In this document: positions 34,869-46,761 of the stretch, piece after piece
How positions within the stretch are numbered: position 1 is the stretch's first letter
Layout of the letters: every line of letters starts with the position of its first letter
Assembly (NCBI GenBank): GCA_038380435.1
Contig: JAWZYU010000018.1
Location: 47,231,251 to 47,295,250 of the forward strand
From: Ryuthela nishihirai
Lineage: Eukaryota; Arthropoda; Arachnida; Araneae; Heptathelidae
Reading direction: 5' to 3'
DNA: 64,000 nt
Notes under the pieces: model-generated
The model's database searches: none
Seen by the model: the letters and a program-made list of their open reading frames with translations, nothing else
What the model was told of the DNA's origin: nothing
Made by a program: the position numbers and the translations under genes

Positions 34869-34940
34869 AATCAACCTCGTTATATTAACAAAAGTAATTA
34901 GCGAAGTATTTTTTTTTACATTGGACTACGAAAAGGAATA
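34869..34940 (+). repeat. Direct repeat, left copy (about 72 bp)
   Basis: AATCAACCTCGTTATATTAA to ACTACGAAAAGGAATA recurs at 36580-36653 with about four differences, 1.7 kb away. Confidence 0.9.
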
Positions 34941-36579
34941 TTTGGTATAAAGGAAAAAAAAACACAAATATTTGAACCAGATTCTAGTAGTGAATAACAA
35001 TCTCAAAAACATTCTTAACCAGGGTCTAGTAATGGGCAACGAACAAGAAACTGAAGATGTTCAATGTATCATAGATAAGTTGCGGAAAAAATGATAACAT
35101 ACCTAATCTTTAAAGAAGACATAACGTATATTACATATTAAACGCCGTGGCCTAAATAATATCTTGGGCGTGAATTGTAGCCGGGTAATATCGCAGGATT
35201 TGTAAATAATGGCCGAGTCTCAGACAAGGATGCCACACGTACCAGAATCTGAGGAATGTTGCTCAAAGCATTAATTTGCCTCTTGTCCTCCATCAATCAC
35301 CAAATGGCCCGCGAATTCATTCCTAGAGTCCGTATTATCTCTTATATAATAAGCTAAATCGTCCAGGTCTTGTTTCCGTTTTCATATGTCCATATATATC
35401 ATTTCTATAGAAATCTTCGAGGTTCAATCAAATTCCTTATAAAGTATATGGCATACTGAATTCCGTGAATACTGATATCCGTATTAAAGCAAGAAATTGT
35501 AAATTGCAGCTACCATGCGAATATTTACTGTATATATATGTAATTAGAAAAAAAATTCTACATTGCAAAAAATAAGTTTAGTTCTCTGAAGGTATGTTGG
35601 TCTGATTGTTTAGCATTTTACAATTTCATTAGATTTGGTATTAAACTTGTAACATCTAGGGGCAATTGTCTCATTTCTTGCTACAGCATTCTATAATGAA
35701 TTTTACATTCTTTCCAATTTTTATTTCACTTACTTTATGTTATCCTATGTTTTGTCGTTAACTAATTAACATGTAAAAATATAAATTGCGAAATTATTGA
35801 ACTTTTTGGATGCAATGAGGCAAATATTCTAATCACATCTGATATTTTTCTCAATCAAAATTACGATTTGAATTATTTTCCGTTGGAAAATATTGAACCC
35901 GGTTCTTCCGAGTCAGTTGGGAGTACAATCCAGGAACCGTCAATAGTTCTAGGTTTAACCATGATTGACAACAGCTGAGCTATATTTAGCACACATTTGA
36001 CAAGAACAGGTATAAGAAGAAAAACAAAACAATAACTTTAAGCATATTTTAGGTTTTTGGCATTCTGTTCTAGTCATTCTACAAAATCATATAGCTGATA
36101 ATAATAATGTATCCGTTTTATTTCAAAATAATTATACGAATTGTTATTTTAGCCTTTAATTTCAGTATGTCTAGTTTTGGTGAATAGCATTCGTCTCTGT
36201 GGGAAAACACGACATCAACAAATGGTTATTTAAATGCTGTCAGGATAGAGATGATGACTCCACGAGTAATATTGGGTAAACTGTCTGATTAAAAATAACT
36301 TAATATTTTCCAATATAATGTTTAAATCTTTTCGCTTTAGGATAGTTTATACCACTGGCAGATTTTTGAAAAAAAGTGGGTAAAATAACAGAAATATGCA
36401 TAATGCATTAACATTTATCCCCACCCTGCTAAAATGTGAAAACTGGGATAGTTTGATAATGTAGCGATTAAAATCTTTGTTTGCGGCAGGATCTAGGGAG
36501 TTGGAGGGGTAAGAACACATTGACACCCCCCACCCTCCTCCTTTAAGAATACTAGTAACCACTACTGCAGTGGGAAAAT

Positions 36580-36653
36580 AATCAACCTCGTTATATTAAC
36601 AAAAGGAATCAGCGAAGTCTTTTTTTTTTTACATTGGACTACGAAAAGGAATA
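36580..36653 (+). repeat. Direct repeat, right copy (about 74 bp)
   Basis: See 34869-34940. The length difference is in the T run. Confidence 0.9.
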
Positions 36654-36671
36654 AGAAACCAACTAACTAAC

Positions 36672-36722
36672 ATTACTAATACAACATTACATATAGTAAT
36701 AATGTAATGTTATATTAGTAAT
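36672..36722. repeat. 19-bp hairpin, one mismatch
   Basis: ATTACTAATACAACATTAC pairs with GTAATGTTATATTAGTAAT across a 13-nt loop, 19 bp after the direct repeat. Confidence 0.85.
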
Positions 36723-37353
36723 ATACCTGCATGTTTCAAGAAGTTTGCCAAAGATCCCTAACCCGGTAGGAAAAGATTTATATCGTAACGGCGTTTCAGT
36801 GTATTCGTGTACGATCTTGTCCCGCCCCACCCCACCTTTCACTCGAATCTCTTCTCCTCCACCTTTATATTTTTTCTAGATCCGGGCTTCTTTGCATGCC
36901 TAGTAATTAAGCAGATATAAGATGAATTGTTAACAATGTCAGGTAAGTGTAATTTTTTAAACTGTTAATTTAATATATTTTAAACCCCTTCCACTATTTT
37001 CGGCATAGAAGAAAAGAAATTTTTTGAATCATAGTGAATATTTGTAGATTTAAAATATTTTCTCTTGAATTCTTAAGCAAGATTAGAAATATAATGCTAA
37101 TTGTTCATTGGGTACTATTGTAACAAACTAGGGCAGGCCTTGGGAAAATACGACCAGCCATTCCTTTTTGTGCTGTTCGTGAGCTACTGATGACAAATAA
37201 ATTGAATTGTGAAAGAGAAACAAAATTTATAAAAGACAACAAATCCAACTTCCTCAAACGGATTCTCATTAAAATAATTAACTTTAATAAAATTATATTG
37301 CTATATGTTTCGCTTAATTTTTTGCTTCGGTTATATATACATTATTGATTATA

Positions 37354-38585
37354 TAAGCTCACCGGACAAAACATTAGTCACCCCTGGCTGAATGTTGTCC
37401 GTGTGACAGAACAGCCGAAATCCTGTCTGCTATGGATGCCACCAATGTGTCAATGTAGTGCACATCAATATTCATCCAATCTTCCAGCAGCAAATTCCGC
37501 AGTTCGGCCAGATTGGCCGGATGGTTGAGACGGCGCTTCACTCGTTGTCCCAAATAGTCCCACACGTTTTTTATGGGATTCAAATACTGGGATTTCGAGG
37601 GTCAGTTGAGATGTTCGAAGGCTTCAGAATGCTCACCTTGCCAATCCGACACACTTCGAGCCCTGTACACGCGACAATTTTCGTCTTGGAAGACTGGGGT
37701 ATCCTTCTGGTGTTCACTGTGGAGATGCTGCACAAAAGGCAACATGTGGTCGTCCAGTAGCTCCATATAGCCCTTCCGGTTCAAGTGCAATGTCACCGTA
37801 ACCAAAGGACCTATTTCCTCGTATGTTAAACACCCCCAGAACATCACAGAGCCTCCTCCATCCATCTTGAACAGAACCTTGCACACAGTCCTCATGGAAG
37901 GCTTCATGCAGCTTACGATGTACTCGTCGCTTCGCATCATTCGAGTACAAGCAAAAACGTAACTCATCTGACCAGATCACACGCTTTGAAGAGTCGACAG
38001 TTCAGTCTTTGTGGCGCCGCACCCTCTAGTCGTACGGTCTTTTGCAGAGCTGTTAACATGGGTCTCTTCTGCGGTACTCTGCTCCAGATATCCATGGCAT
38101 ACAGTTCACTTCGGAGTGTTCGTTTTGAAATAGCTTGCTGTAGGCTTGCATTGGATGACTGGAGCAATTCCTACCTCATTGCAAAGCAGTTTCCACTAAT
38201 AATGCGTGACACAATGCGGCGGTCCCTACTGGTGAGCACATTTTTTCTGCTGCAGTTCTGTCGACGATTAGCAGTGGACTGCGATGTACCCACTGCTGGG
38301 AGACCCTATGGACAGTAAGTTTCGACACACCTGTAAAGGAAGCAACTTCTTGTACACTATGCCCTTTGACTCGGCCAAACGCAATAACACCTTTTTGCCA
38401 CTCATTCACATCTTTAGCACGACCCATGTTTCACGGAGCGACTAACACACACATGGCACACAACCAATTCTTGTCACTGTATGAATCCGTAGCGCACGGC
38501 ACAGCTGTTTGTAGGACGCGTTTATTACTGACGCACCCTCTGTTGCTGTCGAACGGATGTAACTAATTTTTGTCAGGTGAGCTTA
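37354..38585 (-). mobile_element. Tc1-like DNA transposon, second type, both ends present
   Basis: The left end ATAAGCTCACCGGACAAAAC, then ATTAG, matches the reverse complement of the right end, ATAAGCTCACCTGACAAAAA, then TTAG. TA sits at each edge. The 1.23 kb length is right for Tc1 elements. It is unrelated in ends and protein detail to the element at 3762-4974. Confidence 0.9.
37374..38427 (-). pseudogene. Tc1-like transposase, second type, frameshifted
   Basis: Starts MGRAKDVNEWQKGVIAFGRV with the helix-turn-helix VQEVASFTGVSKLTVHRVSQ. Next come ISKRTLRSELYAMDIWSRVP (second DNA-binding helix), VIWSDELRFCLYSND (first catalytic Asp), MFWGCLTYEEIGPLVTV, then VFQDENCRVYRAR. The last should be QDNA..H, so the second Asp motif reads DENC. 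The C-terminal block LNPIKNVWDYLGQRVKRRLN supplies the third acidic position region (usually NPIENVWD; here Lys replaces Glu). Frame changes occur near 37600, 37965 and 38170. At least one catalytic residue is gone, so the gene is dead. Confidence 0.87.
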
Positions 38586-40685
38586 TTTCTTTGGCTGTCT
38601 GTCCTTCCACTCTAGTTTTCTACTCAGACGTTCAGCTAAAACGTTCTCTCAGGCCTGACCTAAGGCATATATTAATATTAAAAATAAAACATCTTCGATT
38701 AAAAAAAGTCAAATGTCGAAATATTTAAACCTTCTTTTTAAACATTATTTCGAATATTCCATAAGCATATTCCAACCGAAGATAATCAACACGATAAACG
38801 ATAAACGGTTCTTCACCTAAGTAGTAAGATTTGTTCTGGTATACAATTCCGTTTATTAAATAGCTTCTCTAATATCGACGAAAAACATTAAAATCTTTTA
38901 AATGACGATAACCTTCTTTAGCAAATGTGATATTTCTACTTTGAACTGGTCTCATTATTTTAAAGTATATAATGTAATATTTCTAACATGGGACTCTTAA
39001 TTCAGTCATTATTTGTACTCGGGCTTCGCACACCACTTATGTAATTGTTTAGCCAAAATCCTCTTTTGATGTTGCTCTCAATTATTTGCCCTGGCTTCTG
39101 TATCTCAGTTACAATGGATGATGCTCAGAGAGAAGTAACATCCATCATCCCTTGTCATAGCGTTAAAAGAAGAAGAAATTTCTTTAGATTTTTCTTTCAT
39201 TTCACTCACTCCTTTATCTGAACGACCTCATTATTGTCCAACCTTTTGTTACAGTTTTTGTCAGTAGTCTAGTTTTTCTTCCAGGAACACTACACTATCA
39301 GATTAGCTTTGATAAAGGAAAAAAAAATCTCGTTACACAGTTTGTTACCAGAAAAAATGCTTCTATAAATATAACACTCCGTCTGTAAGTTTTAAGAGTG
39401 TTTTACGCAGCTGCATCGGAGAAGAAATGTAAGTTGATTCCAATATGTGTTAACATGTATCACTTGTTTTTCAACGGTTTGAAGATTCATTTGCCATCCT
39501 TTAAAAGAGACGCCAACTAAGATAATTTATTATACAAAATGTAAGTACTTTATCACGATGCGTTTTATAGCTAAGGGGATGCATATTATTATGAACCTTA
39601 TTAAGAAAGCTATTCTAAGAGTTGAAACATTCAAAGATAGAAGCTGAAATATTCAGTGTCGAAATCGCAACTTTTTTTTAATATTGATTTTGTACTGTGT
39701 TCATCGTTGCTCCATATCCCTTATCATTTTAAATATTTAAACTTTATTTATTTTAAAAACTAATCATTATGAAACGATACACAAATCATCAACTCTCTTA
39801 AAGAGTGTGCTATTCTAAGCAGTTATTACTTATTTCTCAAACTTCAAAGTTATGGATTAATATATGTTTTTCGAAACCCTGTTTAAAAAAATCTTGCTTT
39901 ATTCTCTGTAAAGAAGTAATTAACTAAACTGTTAATAAAATATATTTTAAACTTCACGACAGATTTGAGCAGGGAAGGAAAATGATATTTTTATTACAGT
40001 AATAACGGATGGCAGAAAATATATAAATTCCATCTTTTATTGTTTATTCTTAAGCGCAATAAAGAACATACCGAATGCTAATTAGTTCGTTGGCTATTGT
40101 TGGGAAAACTAGGACATATGTTGATACCGAAAAAAGGCTAAGTACCTTTACAAACGAATAAAGGGGAAAATGAAATAAAGCGATTAAAATATTATAAAAA
40201 GAAAAAGAAATTATCAGATTACATTTTCCTCTTCATTTCGTTAATTCCATTTTTAAATTTTTGCATTTACATCTATTCTACAACATTTTGGCAGTCGATT
40301 AGTTTGTTTACTTACCTACTAATCAGAATGACACATTTCGAGACCTGGATAGAGTACGGATATTTCTTTCCACTATTGTGTTTCTGCTGAGATCTCGCGT
40401 TCCTCACACTTCTTTTCTATGAAGTATTATACTGACTAACTCCAGTAAGACTTTTGTAGGAAATAGCTACTTCAGAGATAATTATTTTATTAATTTAACT
40501 TTTGAACTCGAGTGTATACAAAAACTGTATGGTGTTTTCTTACGTTTGTGCGAAGAATATTAATTATTTTTGTGAATCTTCAAGCAAGTCACGTTTCTAT
40601 CACTTGAGCACAGATAATACACGCCACAGATAAACGATAGTTTAAATTCAGTATATGCTTTCAGATTGCCTTCTACTATCAAAGA
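38586..40685. other. AT-rich DNA, mostly unrecognised, with one LINE tail
   Basis: Apart from the possible LINE 3' end at about 39000-39177, no gene or repeat is seen. Confidence 0.4.
39000..39177 (+). mobile_element. Possible 3' end of a LINE related to the 8.6-13.9 kb element
   Basis: CATCCATCATCCC, then GCGTTAAAAGAAGAAGAAAT, resembles the 3' terminus CATCATCGTCTTAAAAGAAG at 13842-13877. The 150 bp before it would be 3' untranslated sequence. The match is short, so the call is tentative. Confidence 0.4.
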
Positions 40686-40962
40686 CTGGGTTGGTTGTTT
40701 TACCTCTGAGCAGCACTTTTTTGGTACACATTGGGATAAATGTCCAGGCAACTAAACCCTCAAGGACCCAGAAAGTTGGGGAAGCGAGACTCACTCGACA
40801 GCTGTTAAAAGACAAATTGAAGTCTTCCGTCAAGGCCGTCCAGCGTATTCTTTAACATGCACTGGTTGAGGACAGAACCATCCAGATGGTTCGGGCATTG
40901 CTCTCCAGCACAAGGGGTCATTACTTAACGTCCCATCCGATGGATGGCGGGCTTTCCATGCT
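40686..40962 (-). repeat. SINE-A copy (minus), diverged, 5' truncated
   Basis: GGTTGTTTTACCTCTGAGCA to AACGTCCCATCCGATGGATG and GGCTTTCCATGC. Has an extra segment around 40865-40895 with a repeated ACCATCCAGATGGT word that other copies lack. Confidence 0.85.
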
Positions 40963-41707
40963 TTACTTTCTTTTAAATCAAAATGTAATTTGATATTTTC
41001 CTAATTCTAATTAATAACTTTAAATATTTGTTAAAAAAATTCCATTCTGTTCCAGGACAAAACAACGGGGAAAACAAAAATATAGATAAGCAAGGCTGAT
41101 TCTTGCCATATAAAAACAATAACGACAGAATATCGAGTGAAGGTGGTGATAACGGAAATTTTTACTGATTCTGCAGTCATGGGAGATACTGATTTTTTTC
41201 CTTCAAATTCACTCTTTAAAAATTCATTTTTCACTTTACCTTCGCCTTCTTCAATAAAAAAGGATAGGGAAGGTATATTTTAGTTTGCTGCTTTCATTGT
41301 TATTGCAGTTTTTGGAAACGAAGCATGGGATAAAAGACAAGGCGTTTAAGATATTTGAGGTGTTAAATACAGCTGTAAAGGAAAAGATTGTACAACCACA
41401 ATGGTAACACAAAGTTACAGGGACACCCGAGTGACCAAGTGCTTAACTGAGGATCAATGGGAATGTCTCGGTACATTGTTAAGTTCATGTACTGTTACAG
41501 GCAAGTTGCTTTTCGAACAATGTTCAGGTGACCATTTCCAAACTACACAAAAAATTGGATAAGTGAGAGCGAAGACGGGTACCTACCCTGAAGTTGGGTT
41601 AAGTTTCATTTTACTCTAAGCTGTTCTTTAGTCACTAAGCGACCTAAACTTCAGTATCATAAGGACTACAAGAAGTCAGGGATAAATAATAGATAATTCA
41701 GTATATA
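40963..41707. other. DNA without recognised features
   Basis: Nothing I can assign. Confidence 0.4.
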
Positions 41708-41885
41708 GCTATTAGGAAATGGATGGATGTCTCCCATCAAGGTCACTAATGTGTTTTTAAGTCACACAACATTTGTCTTTCATTCACAAAGGTTTCCATG
41801 ACCTAACGGCCCATCGGATGGATGGCAGCTTTCTAACGTCATCTATGTCCCCTTTCTCATCAAGGGCAGAGGGTGGATCGGCAGA
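41708..41885 (-). repeat. SINE-A fragment (minus), strongly diverged
   Basis: GATGTCTCCCATCAAGGTCA, then AACGGCCCATCGGATGGATG and TCTATGTCCCCTTTCTCATC, follow the SINE-A order. Both ends are eroded. Confidence 0.6.
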
Positions 41886-41944
41886 AAAAATATAAAAGTT
41901 GGGCTTCTATAAAGGACACCTAACATTCTGTTTAAAGTGTACTG

Positions 41945-42277
41945 TATAATTGAGGTACCGGCTCAATATGTTCTCAGAATTGAGTTACCGCTTTAATAAT
42001 GTATTCAGAACAGAATTAAGTACGGCATTAATAATGTATTCAGAATTGAGATACCGATTTAATAATGTATTTAGAATTGAGATACCGACTTAATAATGTA
42101 TTTAGAATTGAGATACCGACTTAAAAATGTATTCAGAATTGAGATACCGACTTAATAATGGAGTCAGAATTGAGATACAGACTTAATAATGCAGTCAGAA
42201 TTGAGGTACCGACTTAATAATGTATTCAGAATTTAGGTACCGACGTAATAATGTAGTCATAATTGAGGTTCCGACCG
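41945..42277. repeat. Minisatellite, 31-bp unit, about ten copies
   Basis: Unit AATTGAGATACCGACTTAAT plus AATGTATTCAG. The outer copies are the most diverged and the central ones nearly identical, the usual pattern of an array that turns over in its middle. Confidence 0.93.
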
Positions 42278-43251
42278 GGAATATATGACAACTGAACTGT
42301 CTCTTCTTTCCAACGTGGTAGGCGAAGCAGAAAATTTTCCCAGATGGCTTAGAATTGCGAATTATAATAACAATCATGCAGATAGATTGTCTATTCCTTT
42401 TCGTCATTCCCTAATGATACTAATAATACACACAATCAAAATTTTATTTTAATTGGTAAATGTTTGCTTCATCATCATCTTTTGTAAGTTGTCCCAAATC
42501 TATCCTGCTTTGCTTTAAATATCGTTTGATTATAAAGGGGTGACCAGCTGGAGACCGAACAAGACAACTCATACACATCCATGAACCCATGATTGGCGCA
42601 TTAGTTAACTGTATAAAGGTCTAGGCTATTTGCCTCATGGTCCACATGTTTCCAGTGAAGCTTGTAACAATAATTGGAACATGTTCACTAATGCGACACA
42701 GAGGAAAATCTGAGAGGTTAAGTATAACAAGATGTAAAGCACTTAGGTTTATGTTTTATTGCAACAAATTGCTATTGTTCATCGTGTTTTCTAATTCTGT
42801 TGGCAAGATTGTAGCCAAACTATCCTGCGGAACACACTTAGACAGTAGAAAATGTGGTATTGTGAATTATGAGATTATAAGATTGTTTGCAAACGTTGAT
42901 ACAGTAATTCCTGATAAATCAAACCAACTCTTTCAAACTTTCATTTTTAACGAAAATTTCACGAAAATTTACATTTTTAGATGCAGTCACTTTAACAATT
43001 AAAATTTTAGGGTTATTATCCAACAGACTATTATTAACTCAAGAGGGACATTGCAGCTATTTTTCACTCAGAATGGAGTCAATGTAAATGCGAATGCGCT
43101 TTTTTATTATGTAATAAAATTTGTCTATTATATTCAATAACTTCAATCGTTGAAGTAGTACATATGATAACTGCTTTAAATAAAAATTAAAAAAAAAAGT
43201 TTGCTTTTAGTTTCAATTTCTATGGGGTAATAAGCAAAAAACCTTATGATA
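42278..43251. other. DNA with open frames but no recognised gene
   Basis: The longest frame, 42637-43002 plus (121 codons), gives no recognisable protein. CATCATCATC at about 42470 could be the tail of a minus-strand LINE like the one at 48.9-52.5 kb, but no coding remnant is visible next to it. Confidence 0.35.
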
Positions 43252-43259
43252 TTTCACAA

Positions 43260-43647
43260 GGTTGGGTTGTTTTACCTCTGAGCGGCACTTTTTTGCACAC
43301 CATGGGCTAAATGGCCAGGTCACATGGACCCCGAAGGCTCAGAGAAGGTTGGGGGAGGGGACCCACTGGAACAGCTGTTGGGAGACAGATGGTAGCCTCC
43401 CGTCAAGGCCATCCAACGTATTCTTTAACGTGCACAGGGTATGACTCTCCTACACATGGAGCCACGGCTTAACGTCTCATCCGGCGGACGGCGGCCTTCC
43501 CAACCCCATCGGTGTCCCCTACTGACAGTGGGCAGGGCGGGGAATTTTGCGGTGATAAACCTCAACGCTCACCCAACTGGGACTCGAACCTGTGAACTAC
43601 AGGTTAACAGCCTGGCGCGCTACTGACTGAGCCACCCCCGCCTCCTC
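43260..43647 (-). repeat. SINE-A copy (minus), full length, with 8-bp target duplication
   Basis: Flanked by TTTCACAA at 43252-43259 and 43648-43655. The tRNA-like head has GGGACTCGAACCTG (B box complement) and CTGGCGCGCTACTGACTGAG (A box complement). The 3' end is GTTGGGTTGTTTTACCTCTG. Confidence 0.96.
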
Positions 43648-43655
43648 TTTCACAA

Positions 43656-44125
43656 AAACATACCCAAGGAAGCGGGAGGAGGGATTCAACTATCGAACTT
43701 CTCCACCCGCTGTGAAATCTAAAGCAAATGTCCTTGTATGTCATTTTAGCCACGTATTAACCATGTTATATACATTAGATGGCATTAAAAATATATTTAC
43801 AGAATGAACAACTCTAAAATTTTATTCCATTTAGAATATCATTTTAGCCTTTAGTGTCCGTGGAATATTTTAATAATTTGGAAACCTTAATCAAGTTATT
43901 CTCTGCCCTCCTCTGGAAATTAATTCCTGGGCACATCTCTTTCACTTAGTCTTGGAAAATATTATGGGAGAGAACTTCAGAGCTTTTAGTCAGGAAAATA
44001 AATTCGTTAGACGTGACCTAATTACAGCCACATCAAGAGAATTGTGACTGAAATATATCAAGTAAAAAAATCAGTTAAAAGGAGATGAAAGTTAAAGCAA
44101 TCATACTCGAGAAATCATTTTTAGA
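43656..44125. other. DNA without recognised features
   Basis: Nothing I can assign. Confidence 0.4.
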
Positions 44126-44340
44126 TGCCTAGATGGCTCAGTAGTATCGGGTTGGCTCGTGACTACACTGCGACTGCCGGGGTCCGGGTTCGAGTCCCGT
44201 GGTTGTTTGTTCTGTCATATATGTCGTAATTGTCCCTAGTAAAACGGTTCACTGTCGACATGTCAAAATAATTTTATGTTCTCAGATGGAACATAAAGCG
44301 GATATTGGCTAGAAGTCCCAGCAACCAAATTGAAAAGAAA
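44126..44340 (+). repeat. SINE-C, a third tRNA-headed repeat
   Basis: The head ATGGCTCAGTAGTATCGGGT (A box) is followed by GGTCCGGGTTCGAGTCCCGT (perfect B box). It continues with TTGTTTGTTCTGTCATATAT, GTTCACTGTCGACATG and GATGGAACATAAAGCGG. The head differs from SINE-A and SINE-B. Only one copy was noticed, so the family status is inference from the tRNA-like promoter without a closed acceptor stem. Confidence 0.55.
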
Positions 44341-44403
44341 TCACTTTTATGTACTCAGTCGAATTATGCACTGCATTTAAAATAACTGCATTAACCTAAC
44401 AGA

Positions 44404-44520
44404 ATCGTCCAGTTAGCAAAGTGGTCAGAGATATTTTCGGCAGCTAAGTACTAGTCTCATTTGAATAGGTATGGATGTGTGTTGCCTTCCTGTTGAGGTT
44501 TATCCTCTTAACAGACTACA
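44404..44520 (+). repeat. SINE-B fragment (plus), diverged
   Basis: CGTCCAGTTAGCAAAGTGGT corresponds to the SINE-B head. TGCCTTCCTGTTGAGGTTTA, then TCCTCTTAACAG, corresponds loosely to its body. It is followed directly by a minus copy, making an inverted pair. Confidence 0.45.
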
Positions 44521-44532
44521 TAAATTACCTCT

Positions 44533-44706
44533 CAAGCAGTTGCTTATCATAGAGGTCTGATAAAAGCCTTTCAATTTAATGCATCATAAAATAAATATGT
44601 GGGGAAGGCGAGACCTTAGTAGAAATACAACCATGTCTCACCCGCTACTTTAATTCAGGTCCCTGTGAACAGTAGCCAAGCGCGCTAACCACTCGTTCAC
44701 CATGAC
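44533..44706 (-). repeat. SINE-B copy (minus)
   Basis: CTCAAGCAGTTGCTTATCAT, then GAGGTCTGA, matches the 3' part of SINE-B. AGTAGCCAAGCGCGCTAACC, then ACTCG, is the complement of its A-box head. Confidence 0.75.
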
Positions 44707-44956
44707 GTGTAAGATTTTTTGCATATTGATAAGCTATTGTCAGATGAGTGTAAAATGCGGACTGCATGAGAAATAAATTAACGCTTATAACACTTTATCT
44801 GGAAATGGCCGTTTCTCACAATATTGAAATCGAATGTATATACCTAACTTATCGATGGATTTATGTAATTTTCTAATAATATTAACATTAAAATTAGCAT
44901 GTTGAATACAAGCAGTTTGAATATATTTTATTTCTTTCTCTTGTGCTTTACCTCCC

Positions 44957-45715
44957 AATTTGGTAGATAGCTCATTCAATCGTTAGCGCACCAGTTTGAG
45001 ATTCCCAGGTTCGAATCTCCTCCGTGCATGAGTTAAATTTCTTCTCCTGTAACTCCAGTTCTACTTTCAATGATAAAGATGGCACCAATGAGTTAGGAAT
45101 GAGCGCCATCTATCGAATAAAATGTTAAACAGTCTCATCATGTGCAAGAGAGTTATAACCTAAGCCAGTGGTTATCAAACTTTTTGACACTGAGCCCACC
45201 TAAAACTGCAATAAATTTTTGCGACCCAATAGAATTGAAGTTAAAATTATGCGACCTCTTCTCTCTTCCCTGCAATGTAGGACCTAAGTAGTAAAATCTA
45301 AATATTTCGTTATATTTAGATAGAACAAAATAAAATAAAATTGTATTCTCGCATTTAGCATAATGCATTTGTCACAAAACACGTTTTAATATAGGCTCAC
45401 ATAGTCTCATATAATATTGTAAAACAAATCATTGAAAATGGCAGCAAATATAAAAGTATTAGAACTTTGATACCCACTTCCCAGATGCTCGCGACTCCCC
45501 CCACCAGCCCCCTGAGAGTCTCGCCCACAGTTTGAGAAGCCCTGCCCTAAGCACATTAACGAACATGATGGATGTCTTGATGGGAATGTGCCATTTGTCT
45601 CCTAATAGCTGACAAGTGGATCCTTCTTCCCTACCCATCTCTGAATCCTTTAGATGAAATGATCCGGATATGTAGTCCATAAATCAAAGGAAGTGCAGCT
45701 CTAAAACAGACCAAC
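44957..45715 (+). repeat. SINE-A copy (plus), diverged, split by a hAT element
   Basis: The head TAGCTCATTCAATCGTTAGC carries GCACCAG and the B box GGTTCGAATCTCC. The body continues to 45165 (GAGTTATAACCTAAGC) and resumes at 45545 with CCCTAAGCACATTAACGAAC and GATGGATGTCTTGATGGG. It ends near AGTGCAGCTCTAAAACAGAC. Confidence 0.85.
45166..45544. mobile_element. Non-autonomous hAT element (379 bp) nested in SINE-A
   Basis: The left end CAGTGGTTATCAAACTTTTT and right end CCCACAGTTTGAGAAGCCCTG form the inverted repeat CAG.G.TT.TCAAACT. That terminus, with the nearby 'gacccac' and 'gcgaccc' wording, is a classical hAT signature shared from insects to vertebrates. The 8-bp duplication ACCTAAGC / CCCTAAGC (45158-45165, 45545-45552) has one mismatch. 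Confidence 0.92.
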
Positions 45716-46757
45716 TATGCATATTAATTTAGTCTTCATCAAAAACATTTTTTTTTTAAATAAGATATCACTAAAACGTTTATGACATCTTTAAACACTT
45801 ATAAGCAAGGCTCCATTTAATCCTTCAAAAATATGAAAAACCAGTGGAAAAATATTCACTCTTGCTTATGATTGATAGGTAGGTTACTCATACTCCAAGC
45901 AGTGAGTAATGTTGGAGTTCCGTTCTGTTCCTTTTACTCCAGAAAGCAAGAAATAGAGAAATGGAGAGAAAGAAGTTTCAACCATGGCATTTACGTACAG
46001 AGGAGCATGGAAGATGGAGTCGGATTCGGATTTCACCAATCAGTCATGGGCGTAGTATGGAAAAGGAAGAAGTGACAGAAGAAAAGCGAAGAGCTTTACG
46101 TAACCGCATACTCTCGGAATCTGAAAGAAAATACAACTGATGGCTGACACATTCGTAAACCTCTTGATTCTCCAGATGATATCAAAACAATAGCAAGATA
46201 CGTGTATAAAGTTTTGGCTAGACAGTGGCATTGATCACTAACCGAAAGAAAATATTCACCTCTTTCCGATTTTAATGCAGCTCTACAGGATTTAGTGCAT
46301 TCAGTTCATGACAGTGGAACTGAAAAGGGGTGCGTTTTATTGAGTCGGGTAAAGAAGATATAGAAGTTCTAAAACAGAACGTGAAGCCTAAAATGTATAA
46401 ATAGTCGAGAATCGGTTGGATTTAATGTCTACTCATTCACATTTCTAAAAGGACTTTAAATACATTTTGAATGACATGACTGCATTAGTGTAAATAAGAA
46501 CGCTATTTGTTTATAGTCTTGTAAATCATTTTAATATATTTGCGAATAAATTAACGATATTTAAATATAGTAGCAGTAGAAACGATTTAGTATATTTCCG
46601 ACTGTAAGAATTGGCAAAAAATATGCAAAGTTGGAATTTCAAAGTTTTAAATTTCGGATTTCGATAATATCCAGAAGAAATTCTAATGACAATTGAGAAA
46701 TCTTTTGTACCAGATCTAGTGTTATTCAATTCTAGTGTTACTTTCATGATATACAAT
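45716..46757. other. DNA with an unassigned worn open region
   Basis: 45872-46400 on the plus strand reads like a worn coding piece (WKRKKVTEEKRRALRNRILS, then ESERKYN) with many stops. I cannot name a family. Confidence 0.3.
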
Positions 46758-46761
46758 CAGG

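Larger units (their letters stand above)
33768..37350. other. 3.6 kb AT-rich DNA with a 72-bp direct repeat and a 19-bp hairpin
   Basis: No gene recognised. Notable parts are the repeat pair 34869-34940 and 36580-36653 and the hairpin at 36672-36722. A possible hAT-like terminus pair with AGATCC/GGATCT words lies at about 36486 and 36890. Confidence 0.45.

Noticed and set aside
35200..35350. GC-richer patch tested as a missing upstream Sidestep exon
   Set aside because: Minus-strand translations contain stops and lack Ig cysteine or GP..EG..L.C patterns.
41945..42277. CRISPR-like regularly spaced repeats
   Set aside because: Units are directly adjacent 31-mers without unique spacers, in animal DNA; it is a minisatellite.
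42637..43002. 121-codon open frame
   Set aside because: No recognisable protein, AT-rich codon use, no splice or promoter evidence.
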